In this document: positions 1 to 6,743 of the stretch, one piece after another
Position numbering within the stretch: the stretch's first letter is position 1
How the letters are laid out: each line of letters begins with the position of its first letter
NCBI GenBank assembly: GCA_017614185.1
Contig: JAGACI010000018.1
Coordinates: forward strand, 1 to 12,161
DNA: 12,161 nt
Direction: 5' to 3'
From: Lachnospiraceae bacterium
GTDB taxonomy: Bacteria > Bacillota_A > Clostridia > Lachnospirales > Lachnospiraceae
Notes under the pieces: generated by a model
The model's input: the letters and a program-made list of their open reading frames with translations, nothing else
Told to the model about the DNA's origin: nothing
The model's database searches: none
Translations under genes and position numbers: made by a program

Positions 1-134
1 GCTTCAACTCCAAGAGCCTCTGCATGTTCTTTAGTCATCTTTACAAGGTCATCATAGGTAACATGGCCGTAAATGTCGGGTTCCCTTATGCCAAGCATAT
101 TTATGTTAGGTCCGTTTATTATTCGTAATCTCAT
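1..134 (-). CDS. aroQ: Type II 3-dehydroquinate dehydratase, N-terminal part (cut by window edge)
   Basis: The protein catalyses dehydration of 3-dehydroquinate to 3-dehydroshikimate, the third step of the shikimate pathway, in the cytoplasm. Only the first 44 codons are present; the gene runs off the left edge. The N-terminus reads MRLRIINGPNINMLG, then REPDIYG, which is the type II dehydroquinase signature. Asn10 and Asn12 lie in the NGPN-x-N segment. Arg17 and Tyr22 match the catalytic Arg and Tyr of the family's flexible active-site loop. The start at 134 follows a purine-rich AAGGGGAAG ribosome-binding site and lies 14 bases after the stop of the lipoprotein gene, so the two are probably cotranscribed. 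The link to the lipoprotein and glycosidase may be only positional. The family is clear; the rest of the gene cannot be judged. Confidence 0.93.
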   Translation of the reverse strand, partial: MRLRIINGPNINMLGIREPDIYGHVTYDDLVKMTKEHAEALGVE

Positions 135-148
135 AATCTTCCCCTTAT

Positions 149-2020
149 TTAATCATCAGCAAGGCTGAAAACATAGTCATAGCTGTAAGTCCTTACCCAC
201 AGGTCACCGTCAACAAAAGCGAAATAATCGGGACTTTTTTTAAGCCTTATCTTCTCGGTGACTTCTCCGGTAAATCTGTTCAGTATATATATATAATCAT
301 CCTCCGCTGTAAATCCGTATCCTGTTATTATGTTATCGCCCCATCTTACGAAGTTATCGGAATTGGATACAAGGGTATCGGAAACCCATACTATCTCGCC
401 CGAATTTATATCTATACACATCATAAAGGCATTGTCGGGACAGGTTTCCGCGTATGTACACGAATCGATATTAAGATACAGATAGTCATCTGTAACAAAA
501 GCCGCCCTTACACCCCTGTCTGCGAATTCAACCCCTTCATATCCCTTGGCATACAGGAGGTCCGATAAGTCAAACCGGTACCTTAGATTATCCGTACCCT
601 TATCATAGATCTCCACTATGGTCATGGTATTATAGCCGGCATCACCCGTAAGAACATATCTGTAAGTGTCATCACTTGCATCATTGCCGGGCGGATTGAA
701 GTGTGCACGCTTAAACCAGTCCTCCCTGTCCGTTATCTCGTTCTGCACGCAGCTTAGCTGACTTATCCTTACCTTGTTATATGAATGGTCCTTGTCGGCT
801 GAAGATGAAATATAAGGCTTTTTATCAACATCATGGATCACAAATGTCTTGACATCAGCGGAAGAATCATTATTTTCTTCTTCTCCTGACCCGTTTGCAT
901 CATCGGCCCTCGTGTACTCATGCTCAAATATGCCTTCATCCAAAAGAGAAGTAAATTCAGCCTCATCGGCGTCCTTGATCTCGTCCGTTACTCCCATCTC
1001 CTTAACATGGTCATCAAGCATGTCCATAAGTTCATCATAGTCATACCAGTCTATACCTTCTTTTGCATAGAAGTCGATCATATCCTTATCGGGTTTAACG
1101 GGATCCCCTTTATGATCACAGAAGGCATACATGTTATCTTTATAGTAGAGCTCGTAATAATCGGTGTTTTCGGAATACTCGATCTGAGGGAATTCAGAAA
1201 AATTAGCCACATATGCTTCATATCCGTCATATGACATATCATCCTCAGGATAATCCGTCCTGTTAAATCCGTCTCTAAGAAGGCTTTTGGGAACCTTGGC
1301 TGCACCCAGTCCCATATATTCATCAAGGTTGTATAAGTATATCTTCTCACACTTATCGTTAAAATAGTAATAAGTCCGGCAATACAGGCTTGCACCGCCG
1401 CTTCCTTCTCTTATTACATAACCCATTTCGTTTATGGTAAGTCCGGTCCTGTAACCGAAAAGGTCATCGGCAAAGATATGTACATCACCGTCCTTAAAAT
1501 TCAACATATATATCTGCTGGGCATAATCACCGTATCCGCCCATCCCGTATTCGATGATAACGGCAAGTTCCTTTCTGCCGTCACCGCCGCAGTCTATGTA
1601 GGCATACCTGACATCGTAGAGTTCAACGTGAAAGCCTTCATCCCTGTCGCTGTTCTCTTCATTAAGATAATCATCGACTATATCAGACAGGCTGTACCTG
1701 TTGCCCTTTCTGAAGGTCCCCTTCTTTTCATAATCGGCAACAGCAGGTTCCCTGTCAGACATAAAGGCCTTATAGGCACTCTTGGCCTCCTTATTATATG
1801 CCTTTACTGCATTTTTATCGTCAGCACCGCTTAAAGGGACCCTGTCCTCATCATCTTTCTTCTTACCGGTATCAGTCTTTCCGTCAGCCTGCTCTTCTTC
1901 CTTCCCCGTCTTGGGGTTAAGTGATGCTGTCGGACCGTCCGTTTTTTTATCCTTATCACACCCGCCAAGAATAAATACGGCTGCTGTCATTATAATAAGT
2001 ATCCTTAATGCTTTAGACAT
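149..2020 (-). CDS. Large lipoprotein with acidic linker and PQQ/BamB-like C-terminal region
   Basis: This is a predicted exported lipoprotein of 623 residues with no function I recognise. The N-terminus has Lys and Arg, a hydrophobic core, and a lipobox Leu18-Gly19-Gly20-Cys21, so it should be lipidated at Cys21 and held on the outer face of the membrane. A Lys/Asp/Glu-rich linker follows (about residues 22-65). Near residues 143-151 the motif DCGGDGRKEL resembles Ca-binding FG-GAP/VCBS-type loops. The second half, from about residue 390, has strands and a CIDINSGEIVW motif typical of PQQ-like propeller repeats (BamB-like). An ATG at 2038 is possible and overlaps the upstream stop as ATGA. 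I prefer 2020 because GGAGG at 2027-2031 lies 6 bases before it. It sits between a family 2 glycoside hydrolase and aroQ. The ligand, if any, is unknown. Confidence 0.85.
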   Translation of the reverse strand: MSKALRILIIMTAAVFILGGCDKDKKTDGPTASLNPKTGKEEEQADGKTDTGKKKDDEDRVPLSGADDKNAVKAYNKEAKSAYKAFMSDREPAVADYEKKGTFRKGNRYSLSDIVDDYLNEENSDRDEGFHVELYDVRYAYIDCGGDGRKELAVIIEYGMGGYGDYAQQIYMLNFKDGDVHIFADDLFGYRTGLTINEMGYVIREGSGGASLYCRTYYYFNDKCEKIYLYNLDEYMGLGAAKVPKSLLRDGFNRTDYPEDDMSYDGYEAYVANFSEFPQIEYSENTDYYELYYKDNMYAFCDHKGDPVKPDKDMIDFYAKEGIDWYDYDELMDMLDDHVKEMGVTDEIKDADEAEFTSLLDEGIFEHEYTRADDANGSGEEENNDSSADVKTFVIHDVDKKPYISSSADKDHSYNKVRISQLSCVQNEITDREDWFKRAHFNPPGNDASDDTYRYVLTGDAGYNTMTIVEIYDKGTDNLRYRFDLSDLLYAKGYEGVEFADRGVRAAFVTDDYLYLNIDSCTYAETCPDNAFMMCIDINSGEIVWVSDTLVSNSDNFVRWGDNIITGYGFTAEDDYIYILNRFTGEVTEKIRLKKSPDYFAFVDGDLWVRTYSYDYVFSLADD

Positions 2021-2026
2021 ATCCAT

Positions 2027-2031
2027 CCTCC
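2027..2031 (-). promoter_or_regulatory. Shine-Dalgarno GGAGG deciding the lipoprotein start
   Basis: GGAGG read on the minus strand lies 6 bases before the ATG at 2020. It lies inside the first codons of the longer reading frame that starts at 2038, and it has no spacing to the ATG at 2026. This favours 2020 as the start. Confidence 0.7.
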
Positions 2032-2034
2032 GTT

Positions 2035-3927
2035 TCATTCTTCGGTAACAAATTCGTAAGCCTTGAAAAGCTTCAGCTTAAGTTCCTTCATCTTATCCTT
2101 ATCAACCTTACATACCTTGCGGTCGTATGTGTATAACCCGTTGCATTCACTCTCAACATCCGAGACCTGAGTATAAATACATCCACATACTCCGTGCTTT
2201 AAGTTGGGAATCACCTCATAATCATACAGCCTGAATATGCGTCCGGTCAATGCTTCTTTGCTCTTACAATCACCGTAACCGTATTGTTTATCCGGACTGT
2301 ACGAATGCTCGTGTACCTGCATGGTATAACCGCCGCACTCCGATATGATGACCGGTCTCTTCCATTTATGGTGCTTTATCTTATGAAAATAGAAATGATC
2401 GGAATCCACCTCTATATCATCCTGTTTAAACCATCCCGAAGCGGTATCAAATATCTTATCGGGATCAAGGTGTCTTAATATATCGGTAACCCTAACAGAA
2501 TCGAACTGCCCCCAGCCCTCGTTAAAGACAGAATAATAAACTATACAGTTAAATCCCTTAAGATGCCTTATCGCAGCGATCGCATTATCGACAAAGGCAT
2601 CCTTTGTCTCTTTATCCACGGGGAAATCCCTGTCATCCTGCCACTGGCCCGTAAAGGTCGGCAATGCTGTATGCTTTACGAAAGAATACTCTCCGTTATT
2701 TACCATATCCTGGAAAACCAGCATGCCCAGCCTGTCACAGTCATAGTAGAAACGTTCCGGCTCTATCTTTAAATGCTTGCGGATAACATTAAAACCAAGC
2801 TCCTTCATATTGCGGACATCGTCCTCATAATACCTGTCAGACCCGGGAGTATAGATACCGTCGGGATAATATCCCTGATCCAAAACTCCGTGAAAAAACA
2901 GGGGTTTATGATTTAAACATATCCTCTTTAACCCCTTTTTCTCCTCTATAGATATGGCACAGATCGTAAAATACGATTCCACAAGGTCAGAATCACCTTT
3001 AAGCATAAACCTGTATATGAATGGTTTATCCGGTGTCCACAGGTTCGGGCCATCTATCTTTATAAGATTTGCTCCGGCCTTAACCGTGCATTCCGTTAAA
3101 ACCTCATACCCCGGATCGTCAGCATCAAGCATACCGTCTATCGGATATTTATTATCCTCAATCGAAGGCTTAAAGATCACAAGCCTGTAATTATCGCAGT
3201 TTCCTTCTATATTCATATGAAGTACGGCAGAGTCATCATTTAAGGATCCTGCCGGAGTCCTGCAGGTGACCTTCTTAATATATTTATCAGCTGTCGATTC
3301 AAGCCATACACTCTGCCATATCCCCGACACCTGTGTATACCACATGCCTTCGGGTGTATGTGTCTGTTTGCCGTATGGGAACTTGGGATTAAGTTCATCG
3401 CGTACTATTACCGTAAGTTCATTTATATCATCTTCATTTACATCCCCTGTTATATCACACTCAAAAGGCAGGTAGCCTCCTTCATGGCTTAAGATCTCTT
3501 TTCCGTTTAAGTATACCCTGCATTCCTGGTCGACTGCTCCGAAATGAAGGATGATCCTTCCGCGGTTAAAACCATCCGGCAGTTCAAATTCCCTTCTGTA
3601 GGCAAATGTTTTATCACATTCCTGTGCACTTACTCCTGAAAGGGGAGCTTCGATAGGATAGGGTACGTTAATGATCTCTGAAAAAACGATATCATCGGAA
3701 TCGGTATTGTCATAGCAAGCCTTAGGGGCAAAATGCCATTCTCCGTTAAGGTCAAGATATGAATCCCTCTTAAGCCTGGGCCTTGGATAAAGATGTTCCT
3801 CCTCATGATCATCCATCTGGAGGTTAACGATTCTTAAGTCCTTTTTGATTATTGAGTTTTTAACTATTGATGCCCCTTCTCTTAAGACAAGACGCGGGGC
3901 CCATAACATATCATATATATCGATCAT
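2035..3927 (-). CDS. Glycoside hydrolase family 2 protein (beta-galactosidase/beta-glucuronidase-like)
   Basis: This is a retaining exo-glycosidase of family GH2, expected to cleave a terminal beta-linked sugar; the substrate cannot be told. From the ATG at 3927 it has 630 residues. The N-terminal sugar-binding jelly roll contains YPRPRLKRDSY and LNGEWHF (about residues 47-65), followed by an Ig-like domain and the TIM barrel. The GH2 signature CDRLGMLVFQDM lies near residues 395-410. Glu470 in FNEGWG is the predicted acid/base and Glu530 in ISECGG the predicted nucleophile. There is no signal peptide, so it should be cytoplasmic and act on imported oligosaccharides. The frame stays open upstream to 4095, but that part crosses the tsf terminator and is not real. 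Neither 3927 nor the next good candidate, 3816 (593 residues, nearer the usual family length), has a clear ribosome-binding site. The stop overlaps the downstream lipoprotein frame as ATGA. Confidence 0.9.
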   Translation of the reverse strand: MIDIYDMLWAPRLVLREGASIVKNSIIKKDLRIVNLQMDDHEEEHLYPRPRLKRDSYLDLNGEWHFAPKACYDNTDSDDIVFSEIINVPYPIEAPLSGVSAQECDKTFAYRREFELPDGFNRGRIILHFGAVDQECRVYLNGKEILSHEGGYLPFECDITGDVNEDDINELTVIVRDELNPKFPYGKQTHTPEGMWYTQVSGIWQSVWLESTADKYIKKVTCRTPAGSLNDDSAVLHMNIEGNCDNYRLVIFKPSIEDNKYPIDGMLDADDPGYEVLTECTVKAGANLIKIDGPNLWTPDKPFIYRFMLKGDSDLVESYFTICAISIEEKKGLKRICLNHKPLFFHGVLDQGYYPDGIYTPGSDRYYEDDVRNMKELGFNVIRKHLKIEPERFYYDCDRLGMLVFQDMVNNGEYSFVKHTALPTFTGQWQDDRDFPVDKETKDAFVDNAIAAIRHLKGFNCIVYYSVFNEGWGQFDSVRVTDILRHLDPDKIFDTASGWFKQDDIEVDSDHFYFHKIKHHKWKRPVIISECGGYTMQVHEHSYSPDKQYGYGDCKSKEALTGRIFRLYDYEVIPNLKHGVCGCIYTQVSDVESECNGLYTYDRKVCKVDKDKMKELKLKLFKAYEFVTEE

Positions 3928-3934
3928 AAAGGTT

Positions 3935-3943
3935 ATTATACCA
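3935..3943 (-). promoter_or_regulatory. Extended -10 promoter of the glycosidase-lipoprotein-aroQ unit
   Basis: On the minus strand this reads TGGTATAAT: a perfect TATAAT with an upstream TG, just after the tsf terminator. I see no good -35 at 16-18 bases, as expected for an extended -10 promoter. Transcription should begin at about 3928, almost on the ATG at 3927. The transcript would then be leaderless from that start, or have a leader of about 110 nt if the start is 3816. Confidence 0.6.
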
Positions 3944-3977
3944 TAAATGTCATCTCTACTAAGTTCGAAAAATACAC

Positions 3978-4005
3978 AAAAAAATCCCCCGCTATTGCGG
4001 GGGAT
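3978..4005 (-). terminator. Intrinsic terminator after tsf
   Basis: The stem ATCCCCCGC/GCGGGGGAT (9 bp, loop of 4 at 3993-3996) is followed on the minus strand by seven T. It starts 14 bases past the tsf stop codon and ends the rpsB-tsf unit. Confidence 0.95.
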
Positions 4006-4018
4006 AATAAACAATCTT

Positions 4019-5104
4019 TTAGTTGCCTGCCATCTGGGCTGCAACCTCTGCAGCGAAGTCCTCGTTCTTCTTCTCCATTCCTTCGCCAACCTCAAAACGT
4101 ACGAACTTAACTACCTTAAGGGCCTTATTTACCGACTCAAGATACTTGGCAACCGACTGCTTGCCATCTTCAGCCTTAACATATACCTGATCCATAAGGC
4201 ATATCTCCTTAAGATGCTTGCTGATACGTCCGTCTACAAGACCTGAAAAGATCTTGTCAGAAACATATTTATCCTTGTCTTCCATAGCAAGTCCTGCAAG
4301 CTTCTGCTTAGCTTCCTCGGAAAGGAAATTGAACAGATACTTGTCATTCTTCTTCTCACTAAGGATTGCTGCATCCTCAGCTGAGAAAAGACTGCCATCT
4401 TCAACCTTTTTAAAGAGCTCATTAAGGATGGGCTTGGGCAGTGAGGCGGGATCATTTAATGCGCTGTCGATAGTGATCTCCTTCTCCTTGGCAAGATTCT
4501 CAGCTGAGATATCATCGCGTGAAAGATACTGAGGACTCATAGCTGCAACCTGCATCGCGATATTCTGAAGGGCTTCCTTGGCTGCATCATCGCTTGCTCC
4601 TGAACCTGCAACGATAACACCTATCCTTCCGCCGCCATGAATATATGTAGCAAGGCAGTCGGCAGATACCTTCTCAAAACGTCTTACGGAAAGCTTCTCA
4701 CCGATCTTGGCTGTCTTCTCAACAAGAAGATCGTTAAGACCGTCCTTATTAAGGAGGTCGGCAATATCCTCACCGTTCTTACCTCCGTTAAGACCTGAAG
4801 CAAGTGCGGTATCGGCAACCTTCTGTACAAACTCCTGAAATACTTCATTCTTGGCAACGAAGTCAGTCTCCGAATTAACTTCAGCAACTACTGCATTCTT
4901 GCCATCACATGCTATACGGCAGATACCCTCGGCAGCAATCCTGCTTGCCTTCTTCTCAGCCTTGGCAGCACCGCTCTTCCTTAAGAACTCAACTGCTGCA
5001 TCCATATCTCCGTCAGTCTCGTTAAGAGCCTTCTTACAGTCCATCATTCCTGCGCCGGTCATCTCTCTTAACTCTTTAACCATTGCTGCTGTTATATTAG
5101 CCAT
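4019..5104 (-). CDS. tsf: Translation elongation factor Ts, with an extended C-terminal half
   Basis: EF-Ts is the nucleotide exchange factor that recycles EF-Tu-GDP to EF-Tu-GTP. The N-terminal UBA-like domain (residues 1-55) reads MANITAAMVKELREMTGAGM, then MDCKKALNE. The core contact motif TDFVAKN is at residues 80-86; its Asp-Phe pair disturbs the EF-Tu magnesium site. The C-terminal part has KEICLMDQ (about 299-306) and the family ending RFEVGEGMEKK (about 336-346). At 361 residues it is about 50 longer than I expect for clostridial EF-Ts (about 300-310). The extra sequence lies around residues 222-285 and contains KKNDKYLFNFLSEEAKQKL. The start at 5104 follows AGGAGG with 8 bases of spacing, 25 bases after the rpsB stop; the two form the usual rpsB-tsf operon. 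Confidence 0.98.
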   Translation of the reverse strand: MANITAAMVKELREMTGAGMMDCKKALNETDGDMDAAVEFLRKSGAAKAEKKASRIAAEGICRIACDGKNAVVAEVNSETDFVAKNEVFQEFVQKVADTALASGLNGGKNGEDIADLLNKDGLNDLLVEKTAKIGEKLSVRRFEKVSADCLATYIHGGGRIGVIVAGSGASDDAAKEALQNIAMQVAAMSPQYLSRDDISAENLAKEKEITIDSALNDPASLPKPILNELFKKVEDGSLFSAEDAAILSEKKNDKYLFNFLSEEAKQKLAGLAMEDKDKYVSDKIFSGLVDGRISKHLKEICLMDQVYVKAEDGKQSVAKYLESVNKALKVVKFVRFEVGEGMEKKNEDFAAEVAAQMAGN

Positions 5105-5129
5105 TTATGTTTCCTCCTATGATAAATAA

Positions 5130-5906
5130 TTATTCAGCTGCTGCTACTTCTTCGATATCTGTAGGCTCTGCCTCTTCTGCTGCGTTTGCTGCTTCTGCCA
5201 TTGCAGCTGCATCATCAGCGGTCTCACCCTGGCGTGCCTCGATAACAGCATCAGCCATCTTGGAAACGATAAGCTTAACGGCTCTTATAGCATCATCATT
5301 ACCGGGAATAACATAATCAAGCTCCTCGGGATCACAGTTGGTATCGGCAATACCGATAAGAGTTATACCGAGTGCATGTGCCTCCTGAACACAGATCCTC
5401 TCCTTCTTGGGATCTACGATAAAGATGGCATCGGGGATCTTCTTCATCTCCTTGATACCGCCAAGGTTCCTCTCGAGCTTCTCCCATTCCTTCTTAAGTT
5501 CGATAACTTCCTTCTTGGGAAGAACATCGAATGTGCCGTCCTGGCTCATCTCTTCGATCTTTCTGAGTCTTGCGATACGAGACTGGATGGTCTTGAAGTT
5601 TGTAAGCATACCACCGAGCCATCTCTCGTTAACGTAGTACATTCCGCAACGCTCTGCTTCTACCTTAACTGCATCCTGAGCCTGCTTCTTGGTACCAACG
5701 AAAAGGATTGTACCGCCCTGAGAAGCGATGTCCGCAATTGCTCTGTAAGCTTCATCAACCTTACCTACAGACTTCTGTAAGTCGATGATGTGGATACCGT
5801 TTCTCTCTGTGAAGATGTAAGGAGCCATCTTAGGGTTCCATCTTCTGGTCTGGTGTCCGAAATGAACACCTGCTTCAAGTAACTGTTTCATTGAAATAAC
5901 GCTCAT
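5130..5906 (-). CDS. rpsB: 30S ribosomal protein S2
   Basis: S2 binds 16S rRNA and S1-type factors on the back of the small subunit and joins late in assembly. The N-terminus [20 protein letters not shown], then [12 protein letters not shown], is the classic S2 signature, and [15 protein letters not shown] and the FIVDPKKE segment are also conserved. The length of 258 residues is normal. The last 35 residues form an Ala/Glu-rich acidic tail, a common variable end in S2. The start at 5906 follows GGAGG with 7 bases of spacing. The gene has its own promoter and leader and is followed closely by tsf, the order found in most bacteria. Confidence 0.98.
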   Translation of the reverse strand: MSVISMKQLLEAGVHFGHQTRRWNPKMAPYIFTERNGIHIIDLQKSVGKVDEAYRAIADIASQGGTILFVGTKKQAQDAVKVEAERCGMYYVNERWLGGMLTNFKTIQSRIARLRKIEEMSQDGTFDVLPKKEVIELKKEWEKLERNLGGIKEMKKIPDAIFIVDPKKERICVQEAHALGITLIGIADTNCDPEELDYVIPGNDDAIRAVKLIVSKMADAVIEARQGETADDAAAMAEAANAAEEAEPTDIEEVAAAE

Positions 5907-6024
5907 TGTAATACCTCCATTTGGTTTACGCTTCCGCAGTATGTCTGACGGGCGTCACCGTCAACCTTTACAAACCCTTGCGGGCACCTATAAAAGCCCA
6001 TACTACGTGATTTATAGTCACAAC
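5907..6024 (-). promoter_or_regulatory. Structured 5' leader of rpsB-tsf, possible S2 autoregulatory region
   Basis: About 118 nt separate the predicted transcription start from the rpsB start codon. On the minus strand three small hairpins can be drawn: GTGA/TCAC at 6007-6021, GGGC/GCCC at 5982-5999, and TGACGG/CCGTCA at 5946-5963 (loop of 6). The ribosome-binding site GGAGG follows. Feedback by excess S2 on its own mRNA is known in gamma-proteobacteria; that this leader does the same is inference. No open reading frame with a good ribosome-binding site is seen in it. Confidence 0.4.
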
Positions 6025-6030
6025 GTGAGT

Positions 6031-6059
6031 ATTGTAACACAACAAAAACCCCTATGCAA
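6031..6059 (-). promoter_or_regulatory. SigA-type promoter of rpsB-tsf
   Basis: On the minus strand the -35 is TTGCAT (6054-6059) and the -10 is TACAAT (6031-6036), with a spacer of exactly 17 bases. The predicted start is at about 6024. The -35 hexamer lies in the loop of the preceding terminator hairpin and the spacer covers its 3' stem and T-run. Confidence 0.7.
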
Positions 6060-6069
6060 GGGGTTTTTT
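6044..6069 (-). terminator. Intrinsic terminator after the YceG-like gene, overlapping the rpsB promoter
   Basis: The stem AAAAACCCC/GGGGTTTTT (6044-6052 with 6060-6068, loop of 7) is followed on the minus strand by the run TTTTTGTTG, partly within the stem. The flanking A and T runs make it nearly symmetric, so it could work in both directions. It lies about 27 bases past the stop of the upstream gene. Confidence 0.8.
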
Positions 6070-6095
6070 GTCTGTTTATGCATATTTTACGCTTT

Positions 6096-6743
6096 TTAGT
6101 TAGATTCGCCGACAAAAATCTTGGCCATCTCGGCATATGTCAGATCAAACGGTATCTCATAAGTTCCGACATGCAATCTCTTGTCATAGCCGTTGGCACA
6201 AAGGAATGCGTCAAAATCAGATGCGCTCGCCACAAGTCCTGCCTCTTCCACTGCTCTTGCAACCGTTACTGAGCTGTCGCCGCTGTTGATTCTTATTGTA
6301 GTGGTTGTCGATGAACCCTGAGCAGGTGTCTCCTTGCCAATTGAACCGGGATCCTCCGATGCTCCCTGAGGAGTAGGTTCAGGAGTAGGAGTCGCTGTAG
6401 GCTCCTTTGTAGGTTCCGGAGTAGGCTCTTTCGTGGGTTCCGGTGTGGGTTCCTCTGTAGGCTCAGGTGTGGGCTCCTCGGTAGGCTCCGGTGTAACTTC
6501 CTTTGTAGGTTCGGGAGTTGCTTCCTTTGTGGGAGCAGGAGTGGTTTCCTCTGCCTTTACACTCTCTTCCTTGCCGTTAACAGCCTCGAGAAGTGATGTG
6601 GATTCAACCATTCCGAGTTCTCTCGCTCTGGCCTTAACCTCTTCATCTGACATTTTATTGTGATTTAAATAGGAAACGGAAAGGATAAGCGCGGTGACAA
6701 GCATTCCTATTCCGATGCCTCTCAAATAGTATTTTAATTTCAT
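6096..6743 (-). CDS. Membrane-anchored Thr-Pro-Glu repeat protein with YceG/MltG-like LysM-type domain
   Basis: This 215-residue protein has three parts. Residues 8-26 form one membrane helix preceded by Lys/Arg, so the rest should lie outside the membrane. After a helical segment (MSDEEVKARARELGMVES, residues 31-48) comes a Thr-Pro-Glu repeat with a period of about six residues (69-124), a rigid linker that could cross the cell wall. The C-terminal domain (about 150-212) reads VARAVEEAGLV, then FDAFLCANGY, then VGTYEIPFDLTYAEMAKIF. This pattern resembles the LysM-like N-terminal subdomain of MltG/YceG. The catalytic transglycosylase domain is absent, so it is probably a peptidoglycan-binding or regulatory protein, not an enzyme. 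Its start overlaps the upstream stop by 4 bases (ATGA), so the two proteins are probably made together. The link to motility comes only from position. Confidence 0.85.
   Translation of the reverse strand: MKLKYYLRGIGIGMLVTALILSVSYLNHNKMSDEEVKARARELGMVESTSLLEAVNGKEESVKAEETTPAPTKEATPEPTKEVTPEPTEEPTPEPTEEPTPEPTKEPTPEPTKEPTATPTPEPTPQGASEDPGSIGKETPAQGSSTTTTIRINSGDSSVTVARAVEEAGLVASASDFDAFLCANGYDKRLHVGTYEIPFDLTYAEMAKIFVGESN
6372..6539 (-). repeat. Tandem repeat coding for Thr-Pro-Glu units
   Basis: Degenerate units of about 18 bases, coding for variants of TPEPTK and TPEPTE, run through the linker of the YceG-like protein (residues 69-124). The units differ at third codon positions, so the protein pattern is better kept than the DNA pattern. 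Such repeats can change copy number by slippage in frame. Confidence 0.8.

Noticed and set aside
849..1834. Plus-strand open frames inside the lipoprotein gene
   Set aside because: They are antisense frames with Ser- or Ile-rich translations, typical shadows of a real gene.
3928..4095. N-terminal extension of the glycosidase frame up to 4095
   Set aside because: It crosses the tsf terminator, overlaps the tsf coding end, lies upstream of the promoter and has no GH2 similarity.
5903..6136. Open frame of 77 codons on the minus strand upstream of rpsB
   Set aside because: It runs through the terminator, promoter and leader and has no ribosome-binding site.
6372..6539. Repeated DNA that might be a CRISPR or intergenic repeat
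   Set aside because: The period is about 18 bases, in frame, coding for Thr-Pro-Glu units; there are no spacers.
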